From Epiperipatus broadwayi (lineage: Eukaryota; Onychophora; Udeonychophora; Euonychophora; Peripatidae), in NCBI GenBank assembly GCA_028023455.1, contig JAQFVV010006238.1, positions 4,846,572 to 4,910,571 on the forward strand: a stretch of DNA of 64,000 bases, in the 5' to 3' direction. Made by a program: the position numbers and the translations under genes. The notes below the pieces were generated by a model. The model was not told the DNA's origin, did not search any database, and saw only the letters and a list, made by a program, of their open reading frames with translations. Numbering within the stretch: the first letter of the stretch is position 1; every line of letters starts with the position of its first letter. Shown here one piece after another: positions 45,548-54,886 of the stretch.

Positions 45548-45842
45548 TCATCATCAACCATTATCGATCTACTGCAGGATGAAAGTCTTTCCAAGTTCAA
45601 TCCATCTTCTCTGATCTTTAGCTTCTCTTCTCCACATCACCCCTGCACACTTTCTTATTTCATACATCTCACATGTGGTTTCTTTCTGGGTCTTTTACAA
45701 TCTTTTGGAATCCAGTTTCAGATTTCAATTGTCCATCTACTATCATCTCTTTTAGCAATATGTCCAGCCCAACTCCACTTCAATCTTTTAATTTTTTTAA
45801 ATAAGGTCAGTAACACCTGTTTGTTCTCTTACCCATAAATAA
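45548..45842 (-). mobile_element. RTE-type LINE, 3'-end fragment
   Basis: Starts on the plus strand with 'atcatcatcaaccattatcg' (complement of the TGATGA tail), then the complement of the C-terminal GEA and W-A-G-H blocks. Clearer than the 28335 copy and about 100 bp longer. Cut at 45842 by 5' truncation. Confidence 0.8.
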
Positions 45843-46638
45843 GAATAAATATTTAAGTAAAATAATATGTGTCCCTCATAAATTTATAATAGGTTCACAG
45901 ATGCACTTATCAATCATTAATTAATGCATTTTTTTTAAAAAAAGAAATATTTATCAAATAAAAGGTAGTCATTACTATTCTGTTTTTATATAGAATGCTT
46001 TGGGAAATTATATTTTTTTAATAAAATAAAAATACAATAACATTACCATTTTTTTTTATTTATTTAGACTGGATAGTGTGATATTAAATAATAACTGTGT
46101 CTGCTGTTCAAATTGCTATTCTTGCATGATTCATTGGACTCATAAATGTTCCACATCAAAGATTGCAATATGATAATTGATTGGAACAATTATATTAGCC
46201 ATTAGCTTTGAATATCCAGTTTGTTTTTAAGTATAATTTTTATATATCCCATTTACTTTTAGGTTGATTGATAAGTATAACAAAATTTAAGGTATTCATT
46301 GATTTTAAAGAAAGATATCCCTTAAAAAATTCACTTATTCAACATGTTAAACTTTCCATTCACATTGCTGGAAAAATACTGTAGCAAATGAAAGGTAGAT
46401 CTTTCTTCCCACTCTTATTATGATTTTGATTTCTAAACTATTAAAATATATAATTAATCCCAATTCAGTTTTAAATTGTGAAATTTGAAGATAATCTCTC
46501 TGTGTTTCAGTTCAATGTCTGTTTCTACAGTTTTTTTATTCCAAAATTGCATTCTTAAAAATCAGGTGATCAAGAAATTTGTATTGATTTTTCAATATTT
46601 TATCTTGCATTTTTTAAATAAATTCATTTTCATAAATA
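45843..46638. other. AT-rich non-coding DNA
   Basis: Nothing recognised. It leads into the 5-bp duplication GAAAT at 46639-46643 that borders the LTR element. Confidence 0.5.
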
Positions 46639-46643
46639 GAAAT

Positions 46644-47223
46644 TGTTGTGTTTGGTTAGGCTTGCAGGTTCATTTCCAAACCAACAGATATAAAAAGAAC
46701 AACTATTCAGCAACTTTATTAGTACAAAATATATACACATGTTAGTTAAACAAATGAACAAATACAGTTGATATGCTTCAATGTTGAGATAGTCATGTGG
46801 AGTATAGAACCCGCTTCCAGATAATGATTAGCCTGCATCATGAGTTCTAGTAAGACTCTTCCAGCTATGTACTTAGCTTGCCTCGATTCAGCTCTAGTTC
46901 AGACATAGCAGTTTCCAGTCCGTAGGTGGACTTGCCTCACTGCATGGATGTCTCAATGATGACTAGATAAATACCATTGCTGATGGCAGAAGGTTTAATG
47001 GAGAGCACATTCTGTGATTCAGGTTAACAGAAGTAATTGCTCTTTGCCTTGCCTACAAAAGGCTGACTATTTAAAGGCAGATCCCCTACCTTACTGGAAA
47101 CACATGGATTCGGTGTGCGAACCCCAGTGAAAGTTTTAATCCCATTGGATAGCAATTGGGTGCTAGCCAATCAGGCAAGGAATCTTGAATAGTCCACTTC
47201 TGAAGGCATGGTCAGATATGACA
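46644..47223 (-). repeat. 3' LTR of the gypsy-type element
   Basis: 580 bp, starting 'TGTTGTGTTTGG' and ending 'ATATGACA' (plus-strand reading). Matches 49358-49956 nearly throughout. The main difference is an extra TA/CA run in the other copy. Substitutions between the LTRs show the insertion is not recent. Confidence 0.92.
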
Positions 47224-47233
47224 TCCCTCCCCT
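47224..47233 (-). other. Polypurine tract
   Basis: Minus strand 'AGGGGAGGGA' directly abuts the 3' LTR. It is the expected primer site for plus-strand DNA synthesis. Confidence 0.75.
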
Positions 47234-47390
47234 GGCTAAAATTAGCCATGGAGGACATAGGCATTGAAATGCACTGGACAATGTTTTGTCCACTTGGTTG
47301 GTTTCTCCGGTTGATTGTTGTTCCTGTCTTCATCTTCTTCACTTGATGAGTTTGTTTCTGGTTGTCTGCTGATGTCTTGATAGCTACAGA

Positions 47391-47516
47391 TGTGTGGTGG
47401 AGTCTTAGCTGGTTGTGAGGGTGATGGTGACCAACTTCAGTTTGCACAACAATGTAGAGGTCCTTTATTTGCATCACCACTGCTGGTCTCCATCTTGTGG
47501 ACCCATAGCACCTATG
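47391..47516 (-). pseudogene. Integrase C-terminal (GPY/F-type) module
   Basis: Minus-strand translation gives 'CYGSTRWRPAVV', then 'LYIVVQTEVG', 'HHHPHNQLRLHH'. This follows the gypsy integrase tail pattern: R-x-Y-G-x-x-x-x-W-x-P, G-P-x-x-Y-x-V, and a final H-x-x-Q-L-R. It is all that remains of the integrase. The region is open from 47480, with the upstream frame running to about 47530. It is joined almost directly to the protease segment, which locates the deletion. Confidence 0.7.
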
Positions 47517-48200
47517 GCATAGTACTTGTGTCTTTATTTGGAATTTTATTTTTGTTTTTATTTTCTAGTTGAAGTTTGGCATCAGGTTTCAGCTTTTTGT
47601 TAAAGACTTCTGATTCATTAGTCTTCAACTTTGATAATGTTGTGAGCTGGTTCACTTTGGTCACTTTGAACCCTAAGTAACTGAACCAGTCATGAACTAT
47701 TAAATAATTATGGTTACCTAATGCCACTACCAGTGGTAGGTATATAGTTTTGTTAGGCATAGTAATTTTTCCTGTTGTTTGACCCAACTGTTTGATTTTA
47801 TTCCCTTGGTAGTCTGATATTGACTTACTGCAAGGATGCAACTTATATTTATTCTTTTTATTAATGCTTTTCCAAGTCTTTCTTGAAACTATAGACGCTG
47901 CTGACCCTGTGTCAAGTTCCATATTAACTGGTGTATCATTTATTATGACAGTGTATAAAAACCCAGACTTGTTATCTCTGATATGGTTTATACAGGCAAC
48001 TTGATTATGTTTCTTATAAGTGCCTTTACTGTCTTTAGTAATAGCCTTAACTGTTTGTTTTTTAAATTTCAGACATGCTGCCTTTATATGTCCTATATGC
48101 TTGCAAAATGTGCATATTGCTTTGCGGAATGGACATTCTGTATGCATGTGCATGTGCTCATTGCATCTATAACAAGGGTCTTAGACTATTTGCTGCTGCA
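47512..48200 (-). pseudogene. Gag zinc knuckles and aspartic protease
   Basis: Two CCHC knuckles (C-x2-C-x4-H-x4-C) lie at the start: 'CYRCNEHMHMHTEC' (about 48172-48131) and 'CTFCKHIGHIKAAC' (about 48119-48078). They bind RNA during packaging. The open frame then holds 'MELDTGSAASIVS', the catalytic D-T/S-G of retropepsins, and 'YLIVHDWFSYLGFKV', the C-terminal G-R-D-W-L-like block with HDW here. It ends at 47512, where RT should begin but the integrase tail follows. The protease part is open and could be translated, though the upstream gag is broken. Confidence 0.85.
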
Positions 48201-48802
48201 TTATTTGAGCTGACTGAGTGCCTGGGTGACCTAGTGTAATTCTCAATTTTTTGCACTTCAGACTTTATAAGTCTTTTTAATGGTTTAGCTTGACTAGCTA
48301 TAGTTTCTGCTAGTCTTTCATGAGCTACCACTGTCTCAAAATCTAGGTCTGGAATCATTAACATTTTCAGTCTCAAATTGTGATCATTTATGCCACAAAT
48401 AAAATGATCACAAAGTGCTTCATTCATGAAGACTTTGAAATCACACTTCAAGGCTAATATACGGATTCATGTTGCAAATTCTCAAGATGTTTCACCCTGC
48501 TCTTATATACTGAGATTAAAATGGTATCTCTGCATTAGGGTCATGGGTTTAGGAGAAAAATACTCTGTGAGAATTGTCAACATTCTATCAAAATCCAGCT
48601 CAGCTGGGGTTGCAGCCATAGATTGAGACTTGAGTATTTCATATGTTTGCGGACCTATTGTGGTCATTAGTGTAGCTAACTTTATCTTGGGCTTTTTTAT
48701 ATTGTTAGTTTGTAGATAAAAAATCAAACGCTCTTTATAATTTGGCCAGCTCTCGGGTTGAGCCGGATTAAAAGATTCTATAGAGCTGATTGCTTTAGCC
48801 AT
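48170..48802 (-). pseudogene. Gag (capsid) of gypsy-type element, broken
   Basis: Starts at an ATG at 48802 and is open to 48503. It holds 'FNPAQPESWPNYKERLIFYL' near the N-terminus and 'PKPMTLMQRYHFNLSI' at the stop. The family continues as R-x-Q-x-x-G-E-S, visible out of frame as 'EQGETS'. The next frame (48451-48167) holds 'CDFKVFMNEALCDHFICGI' and 'HERLAETIASQAKPLKRLI'. At least a stop at about 48503 and a shift near 48170 interrupt the ORF. Capsid assembles the particle; this copy cannot make full-length Gag. Confidence 0.8.
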
Positions 48803-49084
48803 CTTTTTTTATTTATGCTGAGTAACCCATACTTGTTTTTATAGTTACATTATTGTAACTAACTCGATGAAGCTTTTAAACCAATAGAGCAAGCTTTTAT
48901 GCTGTCTTGCGAGTAAAGATCTTGTGATTGATTGAAGCTTCAAATTGACACACCTTTATGTTTGCAGTCAATTTTATTCAACAGTTTTATGTTGATATTT
49001 TTCTAAAAGAAAAATATCACCATAATGAAATTACGGTAACGTAAATTTTTTTCCATAATAAAACAAATATGCACTCGCATATTT

Positions 49085-49353
49085 ATTTCACGTTTAGATC
49101 TGTTGAAACTGGCGTATTTTATAATACAATTTTTTCAGCCATGAAGGAAAATTTTTTCTCTGTTACTGTGCTAGATTTGTTTAATCTGGTGTAGTTTATT
49201 TTAATTTTTTCAGCCGTGAGGGAAAAATTTCTGTTACTACGCCAAATCTGTTATAACTGGCGCAATTTATTTTATAATTTTTCCAGTTGTGAGGGAAAAA
49301 TTTCTGTGCGGCTGCACCAAATCTGTTATAATTGTAGCGTGTCGACTGCAACA
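49085..49353 (-). repeat. Leader tandem repeat with repeated primer-binding-site-like motif
   Basis: About three and a half units of roughly 70-76 bp, each with 'gagggaaaaatttctg' or close, then a block ending '...cca' on the plus strand. On the minus strand these give 'TGTTGCAGTCGACAC' (from 49353, 4 nt after the LTR), 'TGGTGCAGCCGCACAG' (49318), 'TGGCGTAGTAACAG' (49244) and a degraded one at about 49174. They resemble the complement of a serine tRNA 3' end (TGGCGYAGTCG), which is an inference. The first is in the standard primer position but differs from TGG at its third base. Confidence 0.6.
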
Positions 49354-49357
49354 AATG

Positions 49358-49956
49358 TGCTGTGTTTGGTTAGGCTTGCAGGTTCATTTCTAAACCAACA
49401 GATACAAAAAGAACAACTATTCAGCAATTAATATGTATACTTTATTAAGTACAAATATATATATATATACACACACATTAGTTAAACAAATGAACAAATA
49501 CAGTTGATATGCTTCAATGCTGAGATAGTCGTGCGGAGTATGGAACTCACTTCCAGCTAATGATTAGCCTGCATTGTGAGTTCTGGTAAGACTCTTCCAG
49601 CTATGTACTTAGCTTGCCTTGAGTTGGCTCTAGTTCAGACATAGCAGTTTTCAGTCCATAGGTGGACTTGCCTCATTATGTGGACGTCTCAATAATAACT
49701 AAATAAATACTTTTGCTGATAGCAGAAGGTTTAATGGAGAGCACATTCTGTCATTCAGATTAACAGAAGTAATTGCTCTCTGCCTTGCCTCCAAAAGGCT
49801 GACTATTTAAAGGCATATCCCCCTACCTTACTGGAAACAGATTAGGTGCACGTACCCCAGTGAAGGTTTTAATCCCGTTAGATAGCAACTGGGTGCTAGC
49901 CAATCAGGCAAGGAATCTGGAATAGTCCACTTCTCAAGGCAGGGTCAGATATGACA
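49358..49956 (-). repeat. 5' LTR of the gypsy-type element
   Basis: 599 bp, 'TGCTGTGTTTGG' to 'ATATGACA'. It contains a (TA)n(CA)n run at about 49456-49476 that is much shorter in the partner LTR. Confidence 0.92.
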
Positions 49957-49991
49957 GAAATATAAAGAACAACATTTTATGTCTTTTAAAT

Positions 49992-50660
49992 AATAATAGG
50001 TATTTGTGAGTTTTCAAGTGAACTAAAATGGCAGCCTGTATTTTTGATAAAGATATAGTTTAGAGGGCCTACAATCTATTGAAAATGTGTTACTTGTTAA
50101 ATTAAGGCAAAATTAATAAATCAATTGTTAAATTTTAAAAAACTAATAAATACTGACAAATTTTATTAAAAAGTTTTATTTCAATTTTTTTTTTTACTTA
50201 TGATATGGAAAGCGACAATATGCCCTTAACATTGTTGTATTTTGGTTCAATTCTGCATGTTGTCAGTAATTTTTTTTGGTAAATTCTTGTAATAATAAAA
50301 ATTTGGCATCTTTCTGTAACTGAATGTGATGTAGTGAACTATTTCCAAAAATACAGAATCCTGTCCATCTGAAAATTTATGCTTTAATGGTTCATGATAT
50401 GATTGCATGCCACCAAAATGAATAAAGTGTAAAATTTGTGTATATATAGTGTTAATAAGTTACATCCAAAAAAAAAAAGAAAAAGTGTAAATATTATTAT
50501 TAACTTTTCTGCAATGATTTCTTTTTTAAAATAGCAGTAATAGAAAATAAAATGTAAATATTAAATGCAATGTTTCCTAGCAAGCATTTTTTTGTAAACA
50601 TTTTTTTCAAAAATATGGACTGCCATCTTGGTTTACTTGAAATCTCTCAAGTATCTAATA
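49992..50660. mobile_element. TIR-bounded segment of unknown family
   Basis: The left end is 'TAGGTATTTGTGAGTTTTCA' and the matching right end, on the opposite strand, 'TTAGATACTTGAGAGATTTC'. The shared region continues through 'CAAGTGAACTAAAATGGCAG' to 'ATTTTT', about 55 bp each. The interior is AT-rich and non-coding. TAA/ATA-rich flanks on both sides prevent a sure target duplication; a 3-bp TWA duplication would suggest Harbinger. Confidence 0.55.
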
Positions 50661-50774
50661 ATAATAGAGTTAAATATATATATACTATTATTGCTGTTAT
50701 TATTATTATTATTTAAATTAGTTGTAATTTATTTTCCAGATGGACTGTTTTAATACATATTTCAGCCATTTGAA

Positions 50775-51230
50775 AATGAGTATTCCCATTCCAAGTCCAA
50801 AGGGGAAGAAGAGTAAAAATTTGCTATGGCGATAAGTTTTGCAATGACTATATAAATCAATTTGTGAAGTACAAATATGTTTATATACAGAACATGTTGG
50901 TCTATTTTTTTGTTTATTTATTTTCTCATACTGTGTTGAAATTTCTTCAGCAGAAAATTTTTCTTTCTAAAATATCCAATGTTTTCATATCTTTCCTTTG
51001 GCAATAATCTACATTGCATTTCTTTAGAGTGTCTTTGAGACAATCCTTATAACTTAAATGGATAAGACACTCTTTTAGGATGTCTTGCTTTGTTCATTCA
51101 GTTTACACATCACTTCCAATGAAAGCATGATTTACAATAATTTCTCAAAACAAAGACGATTTATTTTAATTTCAATTGGATTTGAGCTGTAAAGGTAAAA
51201 TATTAGGTTTGCAAAATTTAGGTAATCTAG
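50775..51230 (-). pseudogene. LINE ORF C-terminus with zinc-finger-like tail, copy 2
   Basis: Matches 34375-34720: both carry 'ttcttcagcagaa', 'gtctttgagacaatccttat' and 'cttttaggatgt' (plus-strand reading). Minus-strand pieces read 'HLSYKDCLKDTLKKCNV' and, later, 'TCSVYKHICTSQIDLYSHC', the Cys/His tail. Stops interrupt it. Confidence 0.6.
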
Positions 51231-51306
51231 ATGCAGACACAGTTTCTTGAAGATTTAATAATACATGAAAGACAATTGCTAAAAAGTCTAATAATATCAA
51301 CCATTT

Positions 51307-51394
51307 GACGTTACTATCATTAAAGAAATCTTATGTATATCCAATTGAAAGACGTTACTATCATTAAAGAAATCTTATGTATATCCAATTTAAA
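51307..51394. repeat. 44-bp tandem duplication
   Basis: 'gacgttactatcattaaaga' at 51307 and again at 51351; the units are nearly identical. Confidence 0.9.
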
Positions 51395-51689
51395 GAGTTT
51401 AAAATGTTTTTATATCTTGTCATGTTATGGATATTATTTCATATCTTTTTAGACTAACTATTGTATATATATATTATTATTATTATTATTACATTAAATA
51501 AGTTATAACCTATTTGCCGACTGGATTGTTATTAATACATAATAATTTTTTTTAATCATTAAACTATAGAGGGAAGGTTGAACAGCTCAGAAAATTACGA
51601 GAACTATTTAAAAACAGAAATACCCAAGCTTATTATATACCTATGTCTATATATGTAATATATAGTGTATATAAGTACAGACTTTCACA

Positions 51690-51842
51690 CGATTCACCAC
51701 TCTCCACACTATCTCACATCACTGATACACTTGAACACATATATGTTGAAAAGATAAATAATCACCAATATCAGTATTTCATGCTAAAACAGTAATCATC
51801 AGTTGGTCCAGATTACCATCTCTACACATATTTGCTATAAGT
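51690..51842 (-). repeat. tRNA-derived SINE-like repeat, family S, copy 2
   Basis: Matches 24205-24345: 'gataaataatcaccaatatc', 'gtatttcatgctaaaaca', 'catcagttggtccagattac'. The tRNA-like head seen at 24174 is not clear here. Confidence 0.55.
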
Positions 51843-52019
51843 GCTCAGATATATATTATAGCCAATCCTCACACTTTAATGGACAGGCTTCAATCTATTC
51901 CACCACCCAACTCTTCAACCGTCCATCCAATTGAAAATCTGATGATGGAATATTCAAAGGCCACCCTGAGGCCGAGATTTTTGTCACACCCATGTTGACC
52001 TAAGATCAATATGACCCTA

Positions 52020-52220
52020 CTATTTTAAAAAAATCTATCTCGGATTAAGCTAAAGATAAAGATTTTGGATCTATATTCAGACGTTACTTCCGGTGTTTGA
52101 CCGGCATATTATGGCCCCAGCTATAAATCATTCGATTACTTTATTCAGCTCATGAAATTTGATGATTTAAAACTTTCGGCTTAAAAATAAGTTGGTGATT
52201 CGAGAAAGGGAGATGAATTT
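52020..52220. promoter_or_regulatory. Possible promoter-like CpG-containing stretch
   Basis: 'GACGTTACTTCCGGTG' (about 52081-52096) contains ACTTCCGGT, a perfect match to the ETS-factor consensus, next to a CRE-like half site. CpG is locally denser ('gaccggcata', 'attcgatt', 'ttcggctt', 'ttcgagaa'). No convincing first exon was found on either strand, so this is only a pointer. Confidence 0.2.
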
Positions 52221-53870
52221 CATTTTGCTAATGTTTCTACCGATTTATAAAGTCTCATATTTTTAAAAATGTAAACTGATATTCATTAAAGTAAAATTAC
52301 GGTTTTACATCTTCTATTCAGCATTCTTATTGCAATGTTCTTAACTGTATTATTAAACTTGTGGGTACGATTTAATGATGTCTTAAAAATCTGAAACTGA
52401 TGAATTTAAATTACTTTTTGTTGTATAATTATAAAGAAAAAGAAAATTGTCTAAATTGATTTAACTTACATTTAATCTAGTTTTACATTTATTATTTTCT
52501 GTGCGGTTATTTGAAGATTATTTTCTGAAGAAAAGTTTAATTTCCATGCTATTGTGACAAAAGAAAAAAAGAAAACTTTTAAAAATACGATAATGCCGCA
52601 ATATGACGGCTTTCAAAAAAATAAGAAACGCTTTCCTAATGACCTTCACAAGAATATTCACATTTTGATGTTTCTTTAGGCAAGTCGGCAGGAAGTATAA
52701 CAGCTTGAGTTTATCTTAAGTCATAATGCCTGAAAACATTAGATGTTTTACTAAGTAAGGCAATAATAAAATTCAATTAAAATAAGTAAAACTGTTTTTA
52801 ATATTTTACTCAGTAGTGATATTACTGGCTTAGTTCAACCAACAACAAAACATTTTAAAAATAATTTCAATATTGTTTATATATGTAAAACAAGTTTTGG
52901 ATTGTTCAGTGCAAGCCAAAGAGCTTTTCAAAAGGCCCTCACAAAAGGCAACAAACAATTTAAGCATCCTTCGTACTAAGTGCTAGTTAGAATTTGAAAA
53001 GTTTTCCATTTTTGTCTTATTCTCTAGATACAAATAGCCAAAGACCGATTTACCCACAAATAATAGATGGTTTTCTGAATTCACTACGGATTAACTAATT
53101 GAAATAAAAAACTAAACTATTAAAAAATATTTGCAAGTTTGACAAAGTTAAGCATAAATACAATATATGTATAAAGTAATTGAGCCAAAGTATAATCTAT
53201 GGTATTTTATAAGTCTACCACTGCACCAATGTTCTAAACCTGACAGGGTGATGACAATATAGAGAGTGGGTGGATAATAAGACTGCAAGATCTATATTGC
53301 ACTCATACCCAAATGCCTCTTTTCCACCTACCATCAAAGTACACACACACACATATATATATAACAACCTCAAAATGTTTTTCTAATAAGGTCATAATCC
53401 TTTAACTTTATTTCTGTTCATGAACATGTTTTTAGAATTTATATACTGTAGTATAAATAGATACATGGAGATCAGTAAGGTTATATGATGCTCTTACATT
53501 CAAGTGATAGCTTGACCACAACATGTCTATTTGATTGTCCAGTTACTATCTAGTTTTGAGGCAAACTATCTATGTAATTACAGAGCTTGAATTAAAGGAA
53601 TGAAATAAGTTTTATCGATCATTCTTTTATTCAATCATATTGATATCTTTTGTTCTCAAATAATCATAATAGAATGATTTTATTACCATATGCTATCAAG
53701 AATATTCATTACCATCAAATGAACTATAGTGATCATAGATAATTATCTCTAATGGATGATGCACAATTGATTATAACACCACATTGGCTGTTATAACTTG
53801 ATTACATAATGATAACCAATCAGTTTAAATTACAATCTATAAAATGATACCGAAATGATATGAACATCAT
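52221..53870. other. Unassigned AT-rich DNA
   Basis: No gene or element ends recognised. A (CA)n(TA)n run lies near 53340-53362. Confidence 0.5.
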
Positions 53871-53970
53871 ATACTAGTGACTTTTAAACCCACCATGTAC
53901 TAGTTAAAAGCCAGTATCACATACTAATGACTTTTAAACCTATCATGTACTAGTTAAAAGCCAGCATAGC
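53871..53970. repeat. 50-bp tandem duplication with internal inverted symmetry
   Basis: Units 53871-53920 and 53921-53970. Each has 'actagtgacttttaaa' (or 'actaatgac') facing 'tactagttaaaag', so each unit can form a small hairpin. Confidence 0.85.
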
Positions 53971-54720
53971 AATATGTCAAACAAATACCACAATGAAACA
54001 GCATGTTCTGTATGTGGATGTATTTGAAGTTCACCGATTTATTTGTATATTCAATGGAAAACTTACATCTTGTGTATTATTAAGGAGTTAGAATAACCAC
54101 ATTCATTTGTGTGTGTTTGTTACTGATGGTAAAGGCAGTACATTCATTGGTTTAATGAGGTCCTATGTAGATTAAAATGCTGCATGAAATGATTCCACAG
54201 TTAGGTTGTTTTTGTTTTATAGAGATGGAAGTATCTCCAATCATTGACAAGACTTAAAAATGGTTGTTTGTCTTCATTATTAGAAGTAAATGCTTCATTG
54301 ACTGCTGACATCAAATTTAAAGTCAGCTGAGTACTTTTAGCATCAACCTTAAAGCAGAACATTTGTAATTTTTTAGATTCAAAAGCACTTTCACTAAGTG
54401 TGATCTTGATTCTGACAACTTTAATCTTTTTAATAAATCTCTGATAATAGCCAGAGATTGGTTAGAGGTTTACACGATAGTGAAAAGTTGTCAAAGCATG
54501 GTTGTGTATACACTATATCAACTGATAGTTGACTAACTCATTCTGAAATATTACAAGTATTACTGAGATCCAAATAAAAATCAGTTAAATTTAGTTAACA
54601 CTTAACATAAATCCTAAGATCTGCAGTTTCCAACTAGAACATATAAAACTATATGAAAAAAATTAAATATCTATGGGAAAGATACATAGATTCATATTGT
54701 CACAAGTCATGAAATTAATA

Positions 54721-54886
54721 TATTATGATGAGTTATGGCCCATAGGTTTACATTGGTATTTAAGTGGTTCCTCCCTAAACAATGTATTGTATATATTATG
54801 ATGAGTGATGAATAGTTATTTTGAAAAAAAGGCTCGTAGGTTTACATTGGTATTAAAATAGTTCCTCTCTAAACAATGTATTGTAA
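54721..54886. repeat. Tandem duplication, units of about 75-90 bp
   Basis: 'tattatgatgagt', then 'taggtttacattggtatt' and 'ctaaacaatgtattgta' occur at 54721-54792 and again at 54795-54886. Confidence 0.8.

Larger units (their letters stand above)
46644..49956 (-). mobile_element. Ty3/gypsy-type LTR retrotransposon, internally deleted
   Basis: A 3.3-kb element on the minus strand, bounded by direct LTRs and a 5-bp target duplication GAAAT (46639-46643 and 49957-49961). In its own order: 5' LTR (49956-49358), primer-binding leader with tandem repeats (49357-49085), gag (48802-48170), zinc knuckles and protease (48170-47512), the integrase C-terminal module (47516-47391), polypurine tract (47233-47224) and 3' LTR (47223-46644). 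RT, RNase H and the integrase core (about 2.5-3 kb in complete elements) are missing. Gag and protease character and the GPY-type integrase tail fit the Mag/K02A2.6-like gypsy groups. Confidence 0.9.

Noticed and set aside
47983-48213. Plus-strand frame over the gag/protease region
   Set aside because: Antisense to zinc knuckles and protease, which are clearly on the minus strand.
48426-48626. Plus-strand 66-codon frame over gag
   Set aside because: Antisense shadow of Gag.
46644-49956. Endogenous retrovirus with envelope gene
   Set aside because: No room or frame for an envelope between the integrase tail and the PPT; it is a gypsy-type retrotransposon derivative.
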